Made by a program: the position numbers and the translations under genes
Part shown: positions 34,572-43,613 of the stretch, piece by piece
Numbering within the stretch: the stretch's first letter is position 1
Layout: every line of letters starts with the position of its first letter
The notes under the pieces: generated by a model
Seen by the model: only the letters and a program-made list of their open reading frames with translations
The model's database searches: none
Told to the model about the DNA's origin: nothing
Assembly: GCA_013141385.1 (NCBI GenBank)
Contig: JABFRB010000033.1
Span: forward strand, 1 to 46,822
Direction: 5' to 3'
Length of the DNA: 46,822 bases
Source: Bacteroidales bacterium
Lineage (GTDB): Bacteria; Bacteroidota; Bacteroidia; Bacteroidales; Tenuifilaceae

Positions 34572-35816
34572 TTATACTTCAGTTTTTTTAAGGACAATAG
34601 AAGAACAATTGCCCGCAAAACCAAAAGAATTTGACATTGCATAATCAACGTTACATTCTAATGATTTTTGAGGAACAAAATTATATTCAGACATTAGTTC
34701 ATGGCTTTCTTCTAAATTAAGGGTAGGAGGCAAAAAGCTGTGTTTTATTGCCATTAAACATGCAGCAAACTCAATAGCTCCAGCTGCTCCCAGGGCGTGT
34801 CCCATTGCGGCTTTGGTGGAACTTATTTTTGGTTTATTTTGTACATTTTTAAAGACCTCTTTTATGGCCACACCTTCCATCAAATCGTTGAATTTTGTAC
34901 CAGTACCGTGAGCATTAATATAATCAATTTTTTCTGGTGCAACTTGACTTTCTTTCAATGCTTTGCTTATTGCTCTAATTGCACCTCCGGCATTTGGATC
35001 TGGTTGTGTTTCATGAAAGGCATCGTTGCTAAGTCCATAACCACAGACTTCGGCATATATTTTTGCGCCACGTTTTTTTGCTGATTCATAATTTTCAAAA
35101 ATAAATACTGCTGCTGCTTCTCCAAGTACTAGGCCTGTTCGGTTGACATCGAATGGTGCACATTTGGTTTGAGTTAGGTTCATCATGGAGCTAAAGCCGC
35201 TATAACTAAGTAGATTAACTACATCTACTCCACCTGTTACCATAATTTCACATTCATTGTTTGCTATTTTGTCATAAGCATAGCCAATGCTATTTGTTCC
35301 TGAGGCGCAAGCTGTATCAACTGTAAAAGAAGGTCCTGTGAAATTATATTTTTCTGCCAGGTATGCAGTTGGTACGTTGTGAGGAATAAACAGTAGATTA
35401 TTCAATTGCTCTTTTTTATTCTCTCCATTTATTCCTGAATCTTTTCCAATTATATATTTTTCAAGAAAATCGACGCAGCCAAGGGAAGTTGCGAAGGAGA
35501 CACCATAATTGTAGGCAGTATCAGGTTCTAAATGAAGTTTAGAATCGTTGATAGCCAAATTTGATGCATGCTCCAATAAGAATAGACACCTGTCGTGCTC
35601 TGGATTATTCTTTTTATCTTCCTTTAGAGGATCAAAATCAATCATTCCTGCATTATCCGTCCTGTAGCCTTCTGTACTAAAAATAGTAATCTTTTTAATA
35701 CCATCATTACCGTTTTTAAGGCTTGCCAAAAATTCGTCATTATTGTTAGCAATTGCGCATATAACGCCCATTCCGGTTATTGCTACTTTATTTTTATTAT
35801 TCATATTATCGTTCAC
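34572..35816 (-). CDS. Beta-ketoacyl-ACP synthase (FabF-like), intact catalytic triad
   Basis: The 414-residue ketosynthase has the complete thiolase-fold triad: Cys170 in TVDTACASGTN, His303 in NAHGTGTKFND and His340 in AAMGHALGAAG. It is predicted to condense malonyl-ACP with an acyl chain. Similar KS enzymes partner a chain-length-factor-like KS in type II polyketide and aryl-polyene clusters, which fits the neighbouring degenerate KS (36588-37667). The ketoreductase gene lies 10 bp upstream in the operon. No acyltransferase is encoded, so malonyl-ACP must come from primary metabolism. Confidence 0.92.
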   Translation of the reverse strand: MNDNMNNKNKVAITGMGVICAIANNNDEFLASLKNGNDGIKKITIFSTEGYRTDNAGMIDFDPLKEDKKNNPEHDRCLFLLEHASNLAINDSKLHLEPDTAYNYGVSFATSLGCVDFLEKYIIGKDSGINGENKKEQLNNLLFIPHNVPTAYLAEKYNFTGPSFTVDTACASGTNSIGYAYDKIANNECEIMVTGGVDVVNLLSYSGFSSMMNLTQTKCAPFDVNRTGLVLGEAAAVFIFENYESAKKRGAKIYAEVCGYGLSNDAFHETQPDPNAGGAIRAISKALKESQVAPEKIDYINAHGTGTKFNDLMEGVAIKEVFKNVQNKPKISSTKAAMGHALGAAGAIEFAACLMAIKHSFLPPTLNLEESHELMSEYNFVPQKSLECNVDYAMSNSFGFAGNCSSIVLKKTEV

Positions 35817-35826
35817 TTTTGTTTTA

Positions 35827-36576
35827 TTAAAATTGATAAGTTACTCCTCCTCCGTCAATTACAATAGTTTGACCATTTATGAATTGTGCTTCATCTGAAG
35901 TCAAATAAACAATGTTATCTGCAATTTCCTTTGGAGTTCCAAGTCGTTTAGAGGTAGTATTTACTACCATGGATTTTAATGTTTTTTCGTCTATTGGTTT
36001 TAACATATCTGTGTCAATTAAGCCAGGCGCTACCACATTTACTCTTATGCCAGCGGGTGCTAATTCTTTTGATAATGTACGAGTAAAACCAATTAGTGCA
36101 GCTTTTGATGCGGCATATATCGCTTGGGCCGGACCTAAGGGGCGAATTGCCATAAATGAACTGACATTTATTATTGAATTTCCCTTCTTTTTCATCAAAT
36201 AAGGGATGCAGGTTTTTGACAAATTAAAAGCACCGTAAAGATTTGTTTCAAACATATCTTCCCAATCCTGCTTTTGCATGCCAGCAAAAGCACCAACTTT
36301 TAAGATCCCTGCATTATTGACTAGAACATTTATGGTTTGTTTTTTTTCAAATATATCGCGCACCATTTCACTAACTTCGGATAGGATTCGCACATCGCAT
36401 TTATATTTTAAACAGGACACACCTGTTTTAATAACCTCCGACTCAACTTCCTGTGCCTTTTCATCACTCGTTCTATAACAGAAAGCAATGTCATAACCTT
36501 TTTGAGCAAACTTTAGACATAGCTCTCTTCCAATGCCCCGCGAACCACCAGTTATAAGTGCCAGTTTGGTTTCCAT
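35827..36576 (-). CDS. 3-Oxoacyl-ACP reductase (FabG-like)
   Basis: The 249-residue short-chain dehydrogenase has the NADPH motif TGGSRGIG (residues 9-16), NNAG at 87-90, and the catalytic Ser139/140, Tyr154 and Lys158 (YAASK). It reduces the beta-keto group formed by the KS. It sits between the two KS-type genes with 10- and 11-bp gaps, a tight core module. Confidence 0.93.
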   Translation of the reverse strand: METKLALITGGSRGIGRELCLKFAQKGYDIAFCYRTSDEKAQEVESEVIKTGVSCLKYKCDVRILSEVSEMVRDIFEKKQTINVLVNNAGILKVGAFAGMQKQDWEDMFETNLYGAFNLSKTCIPYLMKKKGNSIINVSSFMAIRPLGPAQAIYAASKAALIGFTRTLSKELAPAGIRVNVVAPGLIDTDMLKPIDEKTLKSMVVNTTSKRLGTPKEIADNIVYLTSDEAQFINGQTIVIDGGGVTYQF

Positions 36577-36587
36577 ACGAATAAATG

Positions 36588-37667
36588 TTAAACTTTAGCT
36601 TTAGATAATAAGATTGAAGAAACACCACCTTTATAAAAATATGAGTTTATTAAAACTTTCGAATCAGGCAACATTATATTTTTAGATGCTATTTCATTTA
36701 ATTCAGGTTTGGTGTCTTGAATTAATAAGCAAGATATTATTGTATTTACAGCAGAGATGGCTCCAAAAGGTAAAATAAATTTATTTCGGATATTATCATC
36801 AGGGTACATCACCTTACAGGTCAATTCCTCAAAACATTCCTTTTCTAAAGTTTTTAAATCGGCATCGACAAGTATTTCTTGAACTGAGGATGACAATAGG
36901 GCTGTATTAGATGCAGTTCCATTAATTACATCTTTTATAATTCTTTTAACTACTTGTTTGTTGACATCCCTTTTTTGCTGATAATTCTGGAGTAATAGAT
37001 TCCCAGTTTTTGAATTATCAATTTCAGCGTATATAAATGCACCTCTTCTTAATGCATTTTGTTTTTCTTCAAGAACAACAACAAAGCCTCCTTCAATGGA
37101 TGGTGTATCCTGATTTGTGGTTTCGTTTTGGTATAATGATATATGTTCTGTTACATCATCAATGCCTCCTGCAAGCACAATGTCTGCTTTCCCGTCAAGT
37201 ATTAAATTATAAGCATAATTTATTGGACAGGTGCCAACTAGCATGCTGCTAACTCCCTTTAAGTCCAATTGCTTTGCAATTCTACCTACTACAGCATTTG
37301 TAACTGTAGATGGGAATAATAATGGTGAGGTTCCTGCCACCCCGCTTTTTAGCACATTTTTATAGTAATCATATGTTCGGTTAAAAGGGCCCCATACAGT
37401 AGAAAAAATACCGCCAATTTCAACATCCTTTAAGGAGGAGAGATTTGCATCATCATAAGCAAATTTTGAGGAGAGTATTCCATATTTGGATAAAGAATCC
37501 ATTCGGCGAATAATATTTGCCCCAAAATAGTCTGAAGCAATGTTGTTTAATTCTTTTTCATCAATTTTTGCAACACCATTTTTTGATGCACTAATAAAAT
37601 TCTTTGTTCCAATTCCTATTGAAGATGCAATTCCGATACCTGTAATAACTACTTTTTTTGTTTCCAT
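36588..37667 (-). CDS. KS-like protein lacking both catalytic histidines (chain-length-factor-like)
   Basis: The 359-residue thiolase-fold protein starts KVVITGIGIASSIGIGT as a KS does. Cys147 is kept, in the atypical sequence VGTCPINYA, but the HGTGT histidine region is gone and GHxxGAAG reads PFGAISAVNT. The protein is also about 55 residues shorter than the active KS. It is therefore likely a non-condensing partner that sets chain length, as in type II PKS and aryl-polyene systems, where the partner often keeps the fold and loses the triad. It is transcribed first in the KS-KR-KS-like trio. Confidence 0.8.
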   Translation of the reverse strand: METKKVVITGIGIASSIGIGTKNFISASKNGVAKIDEKELNNIASDYFGANIIRRMDSLSKYGILSSKFAYDDANLSSLKDVEIGGIFSTVWGPFNRTYDYYKNVLKSGVAGTSPLLFPSTVTNAVVGRIAKQLDLKGVSSMLVGTCPINYAYNLILDGKADIVLAGGIDDVTEHISLYQNETTNQDTPSIEGGFVVVLEEKQNALRRGAFIYAEIDNSKTGNLLLQNYQQKRDVNKQVVKRIIKDVINGTASNTALLSSSVQEILVDADLKTLEKECFEELTCKVMYPDDNIRNKFILPFGAISAVNTIISCLLIQDTKPELNEIASKNIMLPDSKVLINSYFYKGGVSSILLSKAKV

Positions 37668-37789
37668 TATAATTATGTTTTAATAAATTTAAAAACCCGA
37701 GTGAAATATGATTAAAAAAAACATTCGATTTAGATTGATATTTTTTTTGTAAGAAATAAAAAGACAGAATAGAAATATCAGTTTTGAAC

Positions 37790-38509
37790 CTAGATAGAAT
37801 GAACTTTTTCTTTTGCAAAATCAAACTTATTAACATATGATTCTGCTGTATCACAGTAAAAAGCTTCAGCAAAGTTTATTCCCGGGAATGGGTAAAAAAC
37901 AGATCTATATTGATTGAGGCCTATGCACATTCTATCATAATTAAGATACTTAAGTTGGGATTTATGCTCCCTTATAGCCATCAATTTAAGCTCCATTTCT
38001 TGTGTAATATTTATTATTATTGATGGCATAATCATTGGAGACCATACCTCATAGGCCGCTACATTTGATGAAAATCCATTCAAAACACAATTTTTAAATA
38101 AATAATTGGTCTTGATATGATCGTTATGTGAGTCCGAATAAAACGGCAATAAAACGAGATCCGGCTTTTCACTATTTAATATTGACAAAATATCACTTGT
38201 GTCATAGTGCCATTGTTCATCACTACTATCATCGTTATTTAGGTAATAAGAATTTTGAATGCCAAGAATTTTCGAAGACCTTTTTGCTTCCTCAACTCGA
38301 ATTTTATTAAGCTCGCTTGCTGGAATTCTATTGAAGAGATCCTTATTGCTTAATGTTGTATATACAACGCTTACTGGAATATTATTTTTGGCATACTTAT
38401 AAATAGTCCCTCCACATCCAATTATTTCATCGTCCATGTGAGGTGCCAAAACAAGCACCCTTTTTGCAGGTATAAGTGTCTGAAGGTTAGGTCTACCGGC
38501 AAGATTCAT
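37790..38509 (-). CDS. PIG-L/LmbE-family N-deacetylase
   Basis: The 239-residue zinc enzyme has APHMDDE (His24, Asp26, Asp27, Glu28) and the HxxH pair His128 and His131 in DSHNDH. PIG-L proteins remove acetyl from N-acetylglucosamine linked to an aglycone or to a lipid or inositol. Butirosin and related aminoglycoside pathways use an N-deacetylation step to expose a sugar amine. Together with two glycosyltransferases this predicts a glucosamine-type unit with a free amine, which could be the acceptor of the BtrH-like enzymes. This last step is inference. A 190-bp gap precedes the gene. Confidence 0.88.
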   Translation of the reverse strand: MNLAGRPNLQTLIPAKRVLVLAPHMDDEIIGCGGTIYKYAKNNIPVSVVYTTLSNKDLFNRIPASELNKIRVEEAKRSSKILGIQNSYYLNNDDSSDEQWHYDTSDILSILNSEKPDLVLLPFYSDSHNDHIKTNYLFKNCVLNGFSSNVAAYEVWSPMIMPSIIINITQEMELKLMAIREHKSQLKYLNYDRMCIGLNQYRSVFYPFPGINFAEAFYCDTAESYVNKFDFAKEKVHSI

Positions 38510-38699
38510 GTTTTTTATTGTTTTATTCAGATATTATTATAAAGATCTTTTGTGAGCAAATGGAATAATTATCTAATAATATAGTTATTAACATTAATGC
38601 TCTGTAAATGATATATTTAATAAAACCATTGTTCCCTTTACGAGAGAAACCTTAATCAATAAAGTGAATAATGGATTTGTTACTTAATTGACAATGATT

Positions 38700-40016
38700 T
38701 TATTTGCTTTGAAAAAAGTCTGTTTTATATAAGTCACAGCATCTTCGGCAAATGGGGAATAACGCTGTGTCTAATTTTTCTCTAAAATCAAGGAATTTTT
38801 GATTATTCCAAATATCAAAAACACCTTGTTGGTTGATATTTCCAATTGTATAATCTGGAAAACAGGAGCAAGGTACAATATCACCGTTAGATTCAACCCA
38901 AATAGAATTTTCAATGTTTTTGCATTTATTAATTCCTATTCGATTCGGATTTGAATAATATTCCCTAACTTTTTCATCTGTATTAACTGGATATGGAAAG
39001 AATCGAATGTTAGGATCATTTTCTTTTTTAATTGTATTAATTTGTGATAATAATACATTCATGTCAGTTTTATCCTGATTTTCGGGATAGTAATCGATTG
39101 AAGTCGATTTTGCATTAAATAATTTATTGAGCATTTGTTTGTAGCCATCTTTTTCTTTTTCAGAAAAAAACATCATAAATTGAAACTCAAGAAATTCTGC
39201 TTTTAATTCTTTCTTTAATGCAACAAGGTCGGTAAGTTTATTGTAATTATTTTCGTTTATAACACAATTAATTGTAAGAATTGGCCTTCGTGTTTTAATC
39301 TTTTGAAGTTCTTTTATTGCACTAATAAGTTTGGAGAACGCTTTATTATTTCCTCGGACGGTATTATGAGTTTCTTCCAAACCATCAATTGATATAATAA
39401 GCATATCAACTTTATTGTCCAGAATAGCCTTTATGTTATCATTTAAAAGATAGCCATTGGTATTAATAATTGTAAAAAAATTCTTTGACTTTAAGTATTG
39501 TATGATTTCCCAAATATTGGGATGAAGAAGAGGCTCTCCTCCCCAGAGATATACTGGTGGTCTTCCAAAAATAGATATAGAATCAACAATTTTTTTAATA
39601 GAATCAACAGATAAATAGTGTATGGCTGATTTATCGCGTTGCCAACACATGCTACATTTTAAATTGCAGTTGTTTGTAAGCGAAAGCCCTATCATTCTAC
39701 TTGGGTAGGAGGCAATATATTTATCTGCTTCGAATCCAGTTTTATTATATGTCCAAGACCCTAAAATGCCATTCTCATTATCTTTTGAAAATTCAATTTC
39801 AATTTTTGATTTTTCTGGTAATAGTTCTTCTTTTAGTTGGATTGTTAAACTAAAGGTATTGTTATTAAATTCTGTAATTTTTTTTGTTTCGGATAAACTT
39901 CCATTATTACTAAATTTATAAAGCAATTGTATATCATTTAATTGCCTTCTATTATTAATAATGAAATTGAAAATAACACTATCATTGCCAATTACAGTAT
40001 TATTCAGCGTTATCAT
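38700..40016 (-). CDS. Radical SAM/SPASM protein with N-terminal beta domain (second)
   Basis: The 438-residue protein has an extra N-terminal domain (about residues 1-95), rich in short beta strands with no Cys, which may be a binding module. The radical SAM core follows with Cys117, Cys121 and Cys124 (TNNCNLKCSMCW). The SPASM tail is clear: NKCKNIENSIWVESNGDIVPCSCFPDY and PICRRCCDLYK. A single enzyme of this shape can form C-C or C-S links or dehydrogenate. It overlaps the glycosyltransferase gene by 4 bp, so they are coupled. The function may be sugar or peptide modification. Confidence 0.85.
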   Translation of the reverse strand: MITLNNTVIGNDSVIFNFIINNRRQLNDIQLLYKFSNNGSLSETKKITEFNNNTFSLTIQLKEELLPEKSKIEIEFSKDNENGILGSWTYNKTGFEADKYIASYPSRMIGLSLTNNCNLKCSMCWQRDKSAIHYLSVDSIKKIVDSISIFGRPPVYLWGGEPLLHPNIWEIIQYLKSKNFFTIINTNGYLLNDNIKAILDNKVDMLIISIDGLEETHNTVRGNNKAFSKLISAIKELQKIKTRRPILTINCVINENNYNKLTDLVALKKELKAEFLEFQFMMFFSEKEKDGYKQMLNKLFNAKSTSIDYYPENQDKTDMNVLLSQINTIKKENDPNIRFFPYPVNTDEKVREYYSNPNRIGINKCKNIENSIWVESNGDIVPCSCFPDYTIGNINQQGVFDIWNNQKFLDFREKLDTALFPICRRCCDLYKTDFFQSK

Positions 40017-40939
40017 AATTTCCCCGATTTTAAGTTTATATAGTCAAAGGGTTGAAATTTAAACTGATTTGGGTGTTTTTCAGCCTCAAAAAGTTTTCCT
40101 GCCATTTTGTAGCTAAATTCTTCTAAACTAGCACCACCGCTGGTAAAATTTATATAACCTAATATTTCTTCGTTTCCTGGATATTTTTTTTGCAAGTATT
40201 TAAGATTTCGTGCTGTATCCGATAACATTTGGTTTCTGTTTTTCTCAACATCGAGGTGGTAATTAATGATGTGAGGACAATATTTGAATTCGTACTTGTT
40301 TTTATAAATACGGTATCCCAATTCGATATCTTCGGGTCCCCATCTATAAAAATTAGCATCGAATCCCCTTGCATTGACCAAATTTTCTTTACTTATTGAA
40401 GAATTTCCTCCTGTAAAGCAAATCCATGCGATGTTATTCAGAGTTTTATCAAATACTCGTTCCACCATATCCAGATACAAATCTTTTTTTATGTATGTTT
40501 TAATACTTTGCATACCCGATTCGAAATTTGCATAAATTGGATTGGTAACAATTTTAAAATCTTCCACATTTATTCTGTAAATTCTTCCGAGAATAACGCA
40601 ATTACTATCCTGTTCATGCTCTTTTAAATGATATTCAAGAAAATCAGGAATTGCAATCAGATCGTCATCAATAAAAACTATAATACTGCCATTAGACATT
40701 TCTATACCTTTGTTACGGGCAAACGCTTGGCCTTTGTTTTCCTGATGATGAACCTGAACATTAAAATTAAACTTGGTGCTATCAAGAAATTCTTTAGTTC
40801 CATCATTTGAACCATCATTAATTACTATTACTTCAAATAAGGATTTATCAAGATTTTGATAACCCAGACAGAACATGGTGATCATCAATCGATCAAGTTT
40901 ATTAAATGTTGAAATAATTACTGAGATTTTGGGTTTCAT
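40013..40939 (-). CDS. Family-2 glycosyltransferase, paralogue of 27314-28174
   Basis: The 308-residue GT-A enzyme has ISVIISTFNKLDRL, VINDGSN, the DDD motif in VFIDDDLIA and the acceptor/catalytic motif RWGPEDIELGYRI. The same WGPxDIExxYR motif occurs in the other glycosyltransferase of the cluster. The extra C-terminal part (about 40 residues) is rich in Lys and aromatic residues. It probably attaches a second sugar, or the same sugar at another position. Confidence 0.87.
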   Translation of the reverse strand: MKPKISVIISTFNKLDRLMITMFCLGYQNLDKSLFEVIVINDGSNDGTKEFLDSTKFNFNVQVHHQENKGQAFARNKGIEMSNGSIIVFIDDDLIAIPDFLEYHLKEHEQDSNCVILGRIYRINVEDFKIVTNPIYANFESGMQSIKTYIKKDLYLDMVERVFDKTLNNIAWICFTGGNSSISKENLVNARGFDANFYRWGPEDIELGYRIYKNKYEFKYCPHIINYHLDVEKNRNQMLSDTARNLKYLQKKYPGNEEILGYINFTSGGASLEEFSYKMAGKLFEAEKHPNQFKFQPFDYINLKSGKL

Positions 40940-40947
40940 ACTTAAAT

Positions 40948-41412
40948 TTATTTTCTAAAAACATGAATAAATACTCCTTGGCACAGAAGGTGATTATTAG
41001 TAAAAATTGTTGACTTTGTTTTATACATATCAGTTGTATTGATAAGCATTTCATTCTTGATGCTCAAATTATCATAAGGTGTATAGCTATTGTTTATTTC
41101 AAAACCCTGAACCCCTGCTAAAAATCCTCTTCTTTCTGCCAGATCAAAAGACAAACGTAGTAGCACCTCTGATAACTGTCCCATTAATTCAATAATGACG
41201 AATAGTGGTAATGTTCCTGTTTCTGTTAGATAATAAGGACAAGTTTGTGTAATATTTTTTATTCCATGAATGCTTTTGCCCTTTTCAAAGTCTAATACCT
41301 TATCAACAAAAATGAAAGGGTATCTTTGATTGATAATCTTGTAAATGTTAAAATTTTTAATTTCCAACGGATAATCAATTGAGTTTTGATTAGGATTAAC
41401 TGTAAATTCCAT
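40948..41412 (-). CDS. ApeP-like hotdog dehydratase, non-canonical
   Basis: The 154-residue hotdog protein shows INQRYPFIFVDKVLDFEKGKSIHGIKNIT, like FabZ-type dehydratases, and LPLFVIIELMGQLSEVLL with Glu. The HFP motif that holds the catalytic His of FabZ is missing: the sequence CPYYLTETGTLP matches the layout of ApeP, the 3-hydroxyacyl-ACP dehydratase of aryl-polyene clusters. I call it a dehydratase in the ApeP group, which would introduce double bonds in the chain. The gene is between glycosyltransferase and BtrH-like genes with 8- and 6-bp gaps. Confidence 0.75.
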   Translation of the reverse strand: MEFTVNPNQNSIDYPLEIKNFNIYKIINQRYPFIFVDKVLDFEKGKSIHGIKNITQTCPYYLTETGTLPLFVIIELMGQLSEVLLRLSFDLAERRGFLAGVQGFEINNSYTPYDNLSIKNEMLINTTDMYKTKSTIFTNNHLLCQGVFIHVFRK

Positions 41413-41418
41413 GATTTT

Positions 41419-42447
41419 TTAGGATAGCATTATACCTCCTAGTATATTTAAAGCCTTCTCTTCAATTTCAATAATGGCTTCACAATGTTTGCATGCCTTT
41501 TCTAGTTTTTTACTTATATCTTGCGTGTAATTTTTCTCAATATCTAAAATTGAATTATACAAAGATTCCCATTCCAGTTGCGACTTATTGAAGTCTTCTA
41601 TAACACTATTAATTTCGTTGGTCTTAAGAATTTCTTTTGATTGTATGAGAAAATCAATAAACAAGCCTCTATTTGCAACTGAAGAGTTATCATTTCTTTT
41701 AATTACTGATTTAATATGCACAATAAAACTTTGAAATTCCTCTGTTGGATATTTATTTATATTTTTCAGAAATGAAATGAATGCTTTTAAACCAGCCAAA
41801 CCTCTCGTATTTCCTGGAGTATAAAGCATAGATTGTACGTTTTTAACGATAGCCCATTTTATGCACTTTTCTAATGGAAATATTTTTTCAGGTAAAGCAA
41901 TATCAAACCAAAAGTTACTAAGAGAAGCGTTTGTTTTAGAAAAATCGCATGCTTTAATTAGTTCTTTAGCTCCAATACTTACATGTTTATTGGAATAGTA
42001 ATCGTATGCATTAAATGAATTCTTCTCATTATTGCAACTATAAAGTAGAATAGGGAGATGTTCATAATATGAATCAAAAGCCTTCAAATTAAAGGTTACA
42101 ATTGGTTGAGATTTCAATAATAAATCACCGATATATTGCAAAAAAAGTTCAGGATCAGGTTCTGTTTTATACCATGCTTTAATATTCAAGTGAGCAAGTA
42201 AGTCTTTGAAAAATATATTATTAACTGTACTAATTCTAAAGGTGGATTCATTAGTTTGCTCAAAGTTAAATGATAATCCACAACCAAGACCAAAGATCAT
42301 TGATTCTGATAGTTCTATTTTATCAATGTCTGGCACTAGTTTTAAATAGTAACTTGTATAATCATATATTGCTCCAATATCAGGACATGAATATGAACCA
42401 ATAAGGCATTTTTCTATTTTATTTAAATTATTCATATCATTTAGCAT
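41419..42447 (-). CDS. BtrH-like acyltransferase homologue (second, divergent)
   Basis: The 342-residue protein resembles the BtrH N-terminal domain family: a Cys21 (GSYSCPDIGAIYDYTSYYL) lines up with the cysteine of the neighbour, followed by ESMIFGLGCGLSFNF, the (F/G)G(I/L)GxGLxFNF signature. The following His is absent (Pro22 instead). The C-terminal part has a predicted coiled, charged tail (EKNYTQDISKKLEKACKH). It starts directly after the BtrH-like gene (zero gap). The pair may be a heterodimer in which this one is structural or has another donor or acceptor preference. Confidence 0.7.
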   Translation of the reverse strand: MLNDMNNLNKIEKCLIGSYSCPDIGAIYDYTSYYLKLVPDIDKIELSESMIFGLGCGLSFNFEQTNESTFRISTVNNIFFKDLLAHLNIKAWYKTEPDPELFLQYIGDLLLKSQPIVTFNLKAFDSYYEHLPILLYSCNNEKNSFNAYDYYSNKHVSIGAKELIKACDFSKTNASLSNFWFDIALPEKIFPLEKCIKWAIVKNVQSMLYTPGNTRGLAGLKAFISFLKNINKYPTEEFQSFIVHIKSVIKRNDNSSVANRGLFIDFLIQSKEILKTNEINSVIEDFNKSQLEWESLYNSILDIEKNYTQDISKKLEKACKHCEAIIEIEEKALNILGGIMLS

Positions 42448-43590
42448 CTATTGTATTTCTTTGTATAATAGAGAAATGTTTCTTTCTTCCTCATCAATAA
42501 TGTTTTGTAGTAATTTTTTTGTGTCTGAATCATTTACAAAATCAAAATTTTCAGCTAAGACCTTTGCTCCAATTATGTCCATAAGTAATGTCCACTTTTC
42601 AGACAATCCCAAATAATTAGCGCCTATTGAATTAAAAGTTTTGTTGCCATTTATCTTGGCTGATTCTTGTAGGAATTTTCCAAAAGGAAATCGATATGCT
42701 CCCCATCTGTTTGCAAACCCGCGTGATAGCATTGAGGATACAAAAAAGGTCTTTTTTAACATATCCTTATCCGGGATTATATCTGACATGGTTTCCAAAT
42801 CGCTAAAAAACTGTTTTATGCCTTTTAGACCTTGGCTATACTTTCGCCCATCAGTATCCTGTGTATACATATTGTTATCCATCATACGCAAGCAGCATTT
42901 GGTTATTCCTTTAGTTATGAGATAATCAATTGGTAAAGATTTTTCGGGAACATCAAAAACAACCGTTTCATTAAATACTGGAGGACAAGCTTTCTCCTCA
43001 CTTCGTAGTTTCTTTAAGAGGGAGATTGGTATTTCAATTGGTGCTAAAAAAATGGTATAAATTATTATTGCTGATTCCTTAATATCATCATATCCGATTA
43101 CTAGGTTTTTTGAGCCAGAAGTGATAAAATCTATAAATTCAGGAACTTGTATTTGATCAAATAGATTCTTAAGAAAAGGCATGTCATTTAAGGGGCCAAT
43201 TTCTTTCTTATATAGGAATAGATCTACAACATCTATTAAAACAGGCTGTTTGTTATCAATAAATTTTTTTGTTTGCTCCCAAGCTACATCTTTATTTGTG
43301 AACCGGTAGACATGCGGCGTGATATTAAATTCATGACAAATATCTACATAGGTAACGTTTGAGCCCATAATAACCCAAAAAGGTAGTTTTACCGGAGGAT
43401 TATTGCATTTAACTGTGACATTAACTGGTATGTAATTAAAATTTATTCCACCCCCAATTCCAAAACACATATAGGGCGATATATTTGTTCCATAATAATG
43501 TAATACGTCTCTAATTGATGTTACATGACAGTCAAACCAAGCTTGGTGAGTTTTATATAACGAATCAAGCACAAATCTTTTCGGTTCCAT
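42448..43590 (-). CDS. BtrH-like acyltransferase with DUF4872-like C-terminus
   Basis: The 380-residue protein has the BtrH N-terminal domain: Cys21-His22 in WFDCHVTSIRDVLHYYG, then YMCFGIGGGINFNY, then PVLIDVVDLFLYKKE and VIGYDD. The C-terminal half is like DUF4872 (about residues 225-380, with SRGFANRWGAYRFPFGKFLQESA). BtrH moves the ACP-bound side chain in butirosin onto an amine of the aminoglycoside, with a cysteine nucleophile. The second His that normally precedes the IVIGYDD strand is Asn here. The transfer of an acyl chain to an amine is the best guess. Confidence 0.82.
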   Translation of the reverse strand: MEPKRFVLDSLYKTHQAWFDCHVTSIRDVLHYYGTNISPYMCFGIGGGINFNYIPVNVTVKCNNPPVKLPFWVIMGSNVTYVDICHEFNITPHVYRFTNKDVAWEQTKKFIDNKQPVLIDVVDLFLYKKEIGPLNDMPFLKNLFDQIQVPEFIDFITSGSKNLVIGYDDIKESAIIIYTIFLAPIEIPISLLKKLRSEEKACPPVFNETVVFDVPEKSLPIDYLITKGITKCCLRMMDNNMYTQDTDGRKYSQGLKGIKQFFSDLETMSDIIPDKDMLKKTFFVSSMLSRGFANRWGAYRFPFGKFLQESAKINGNKTFNSIGANYLGLSEKWTLLMDIIGAKVLAENFDFVNDSDTKKLLQNIIDEEERNISLLYKEIQ

Positions 43591-43613
43591 TTTATATTTA
43601 TAAATAACAAAAT

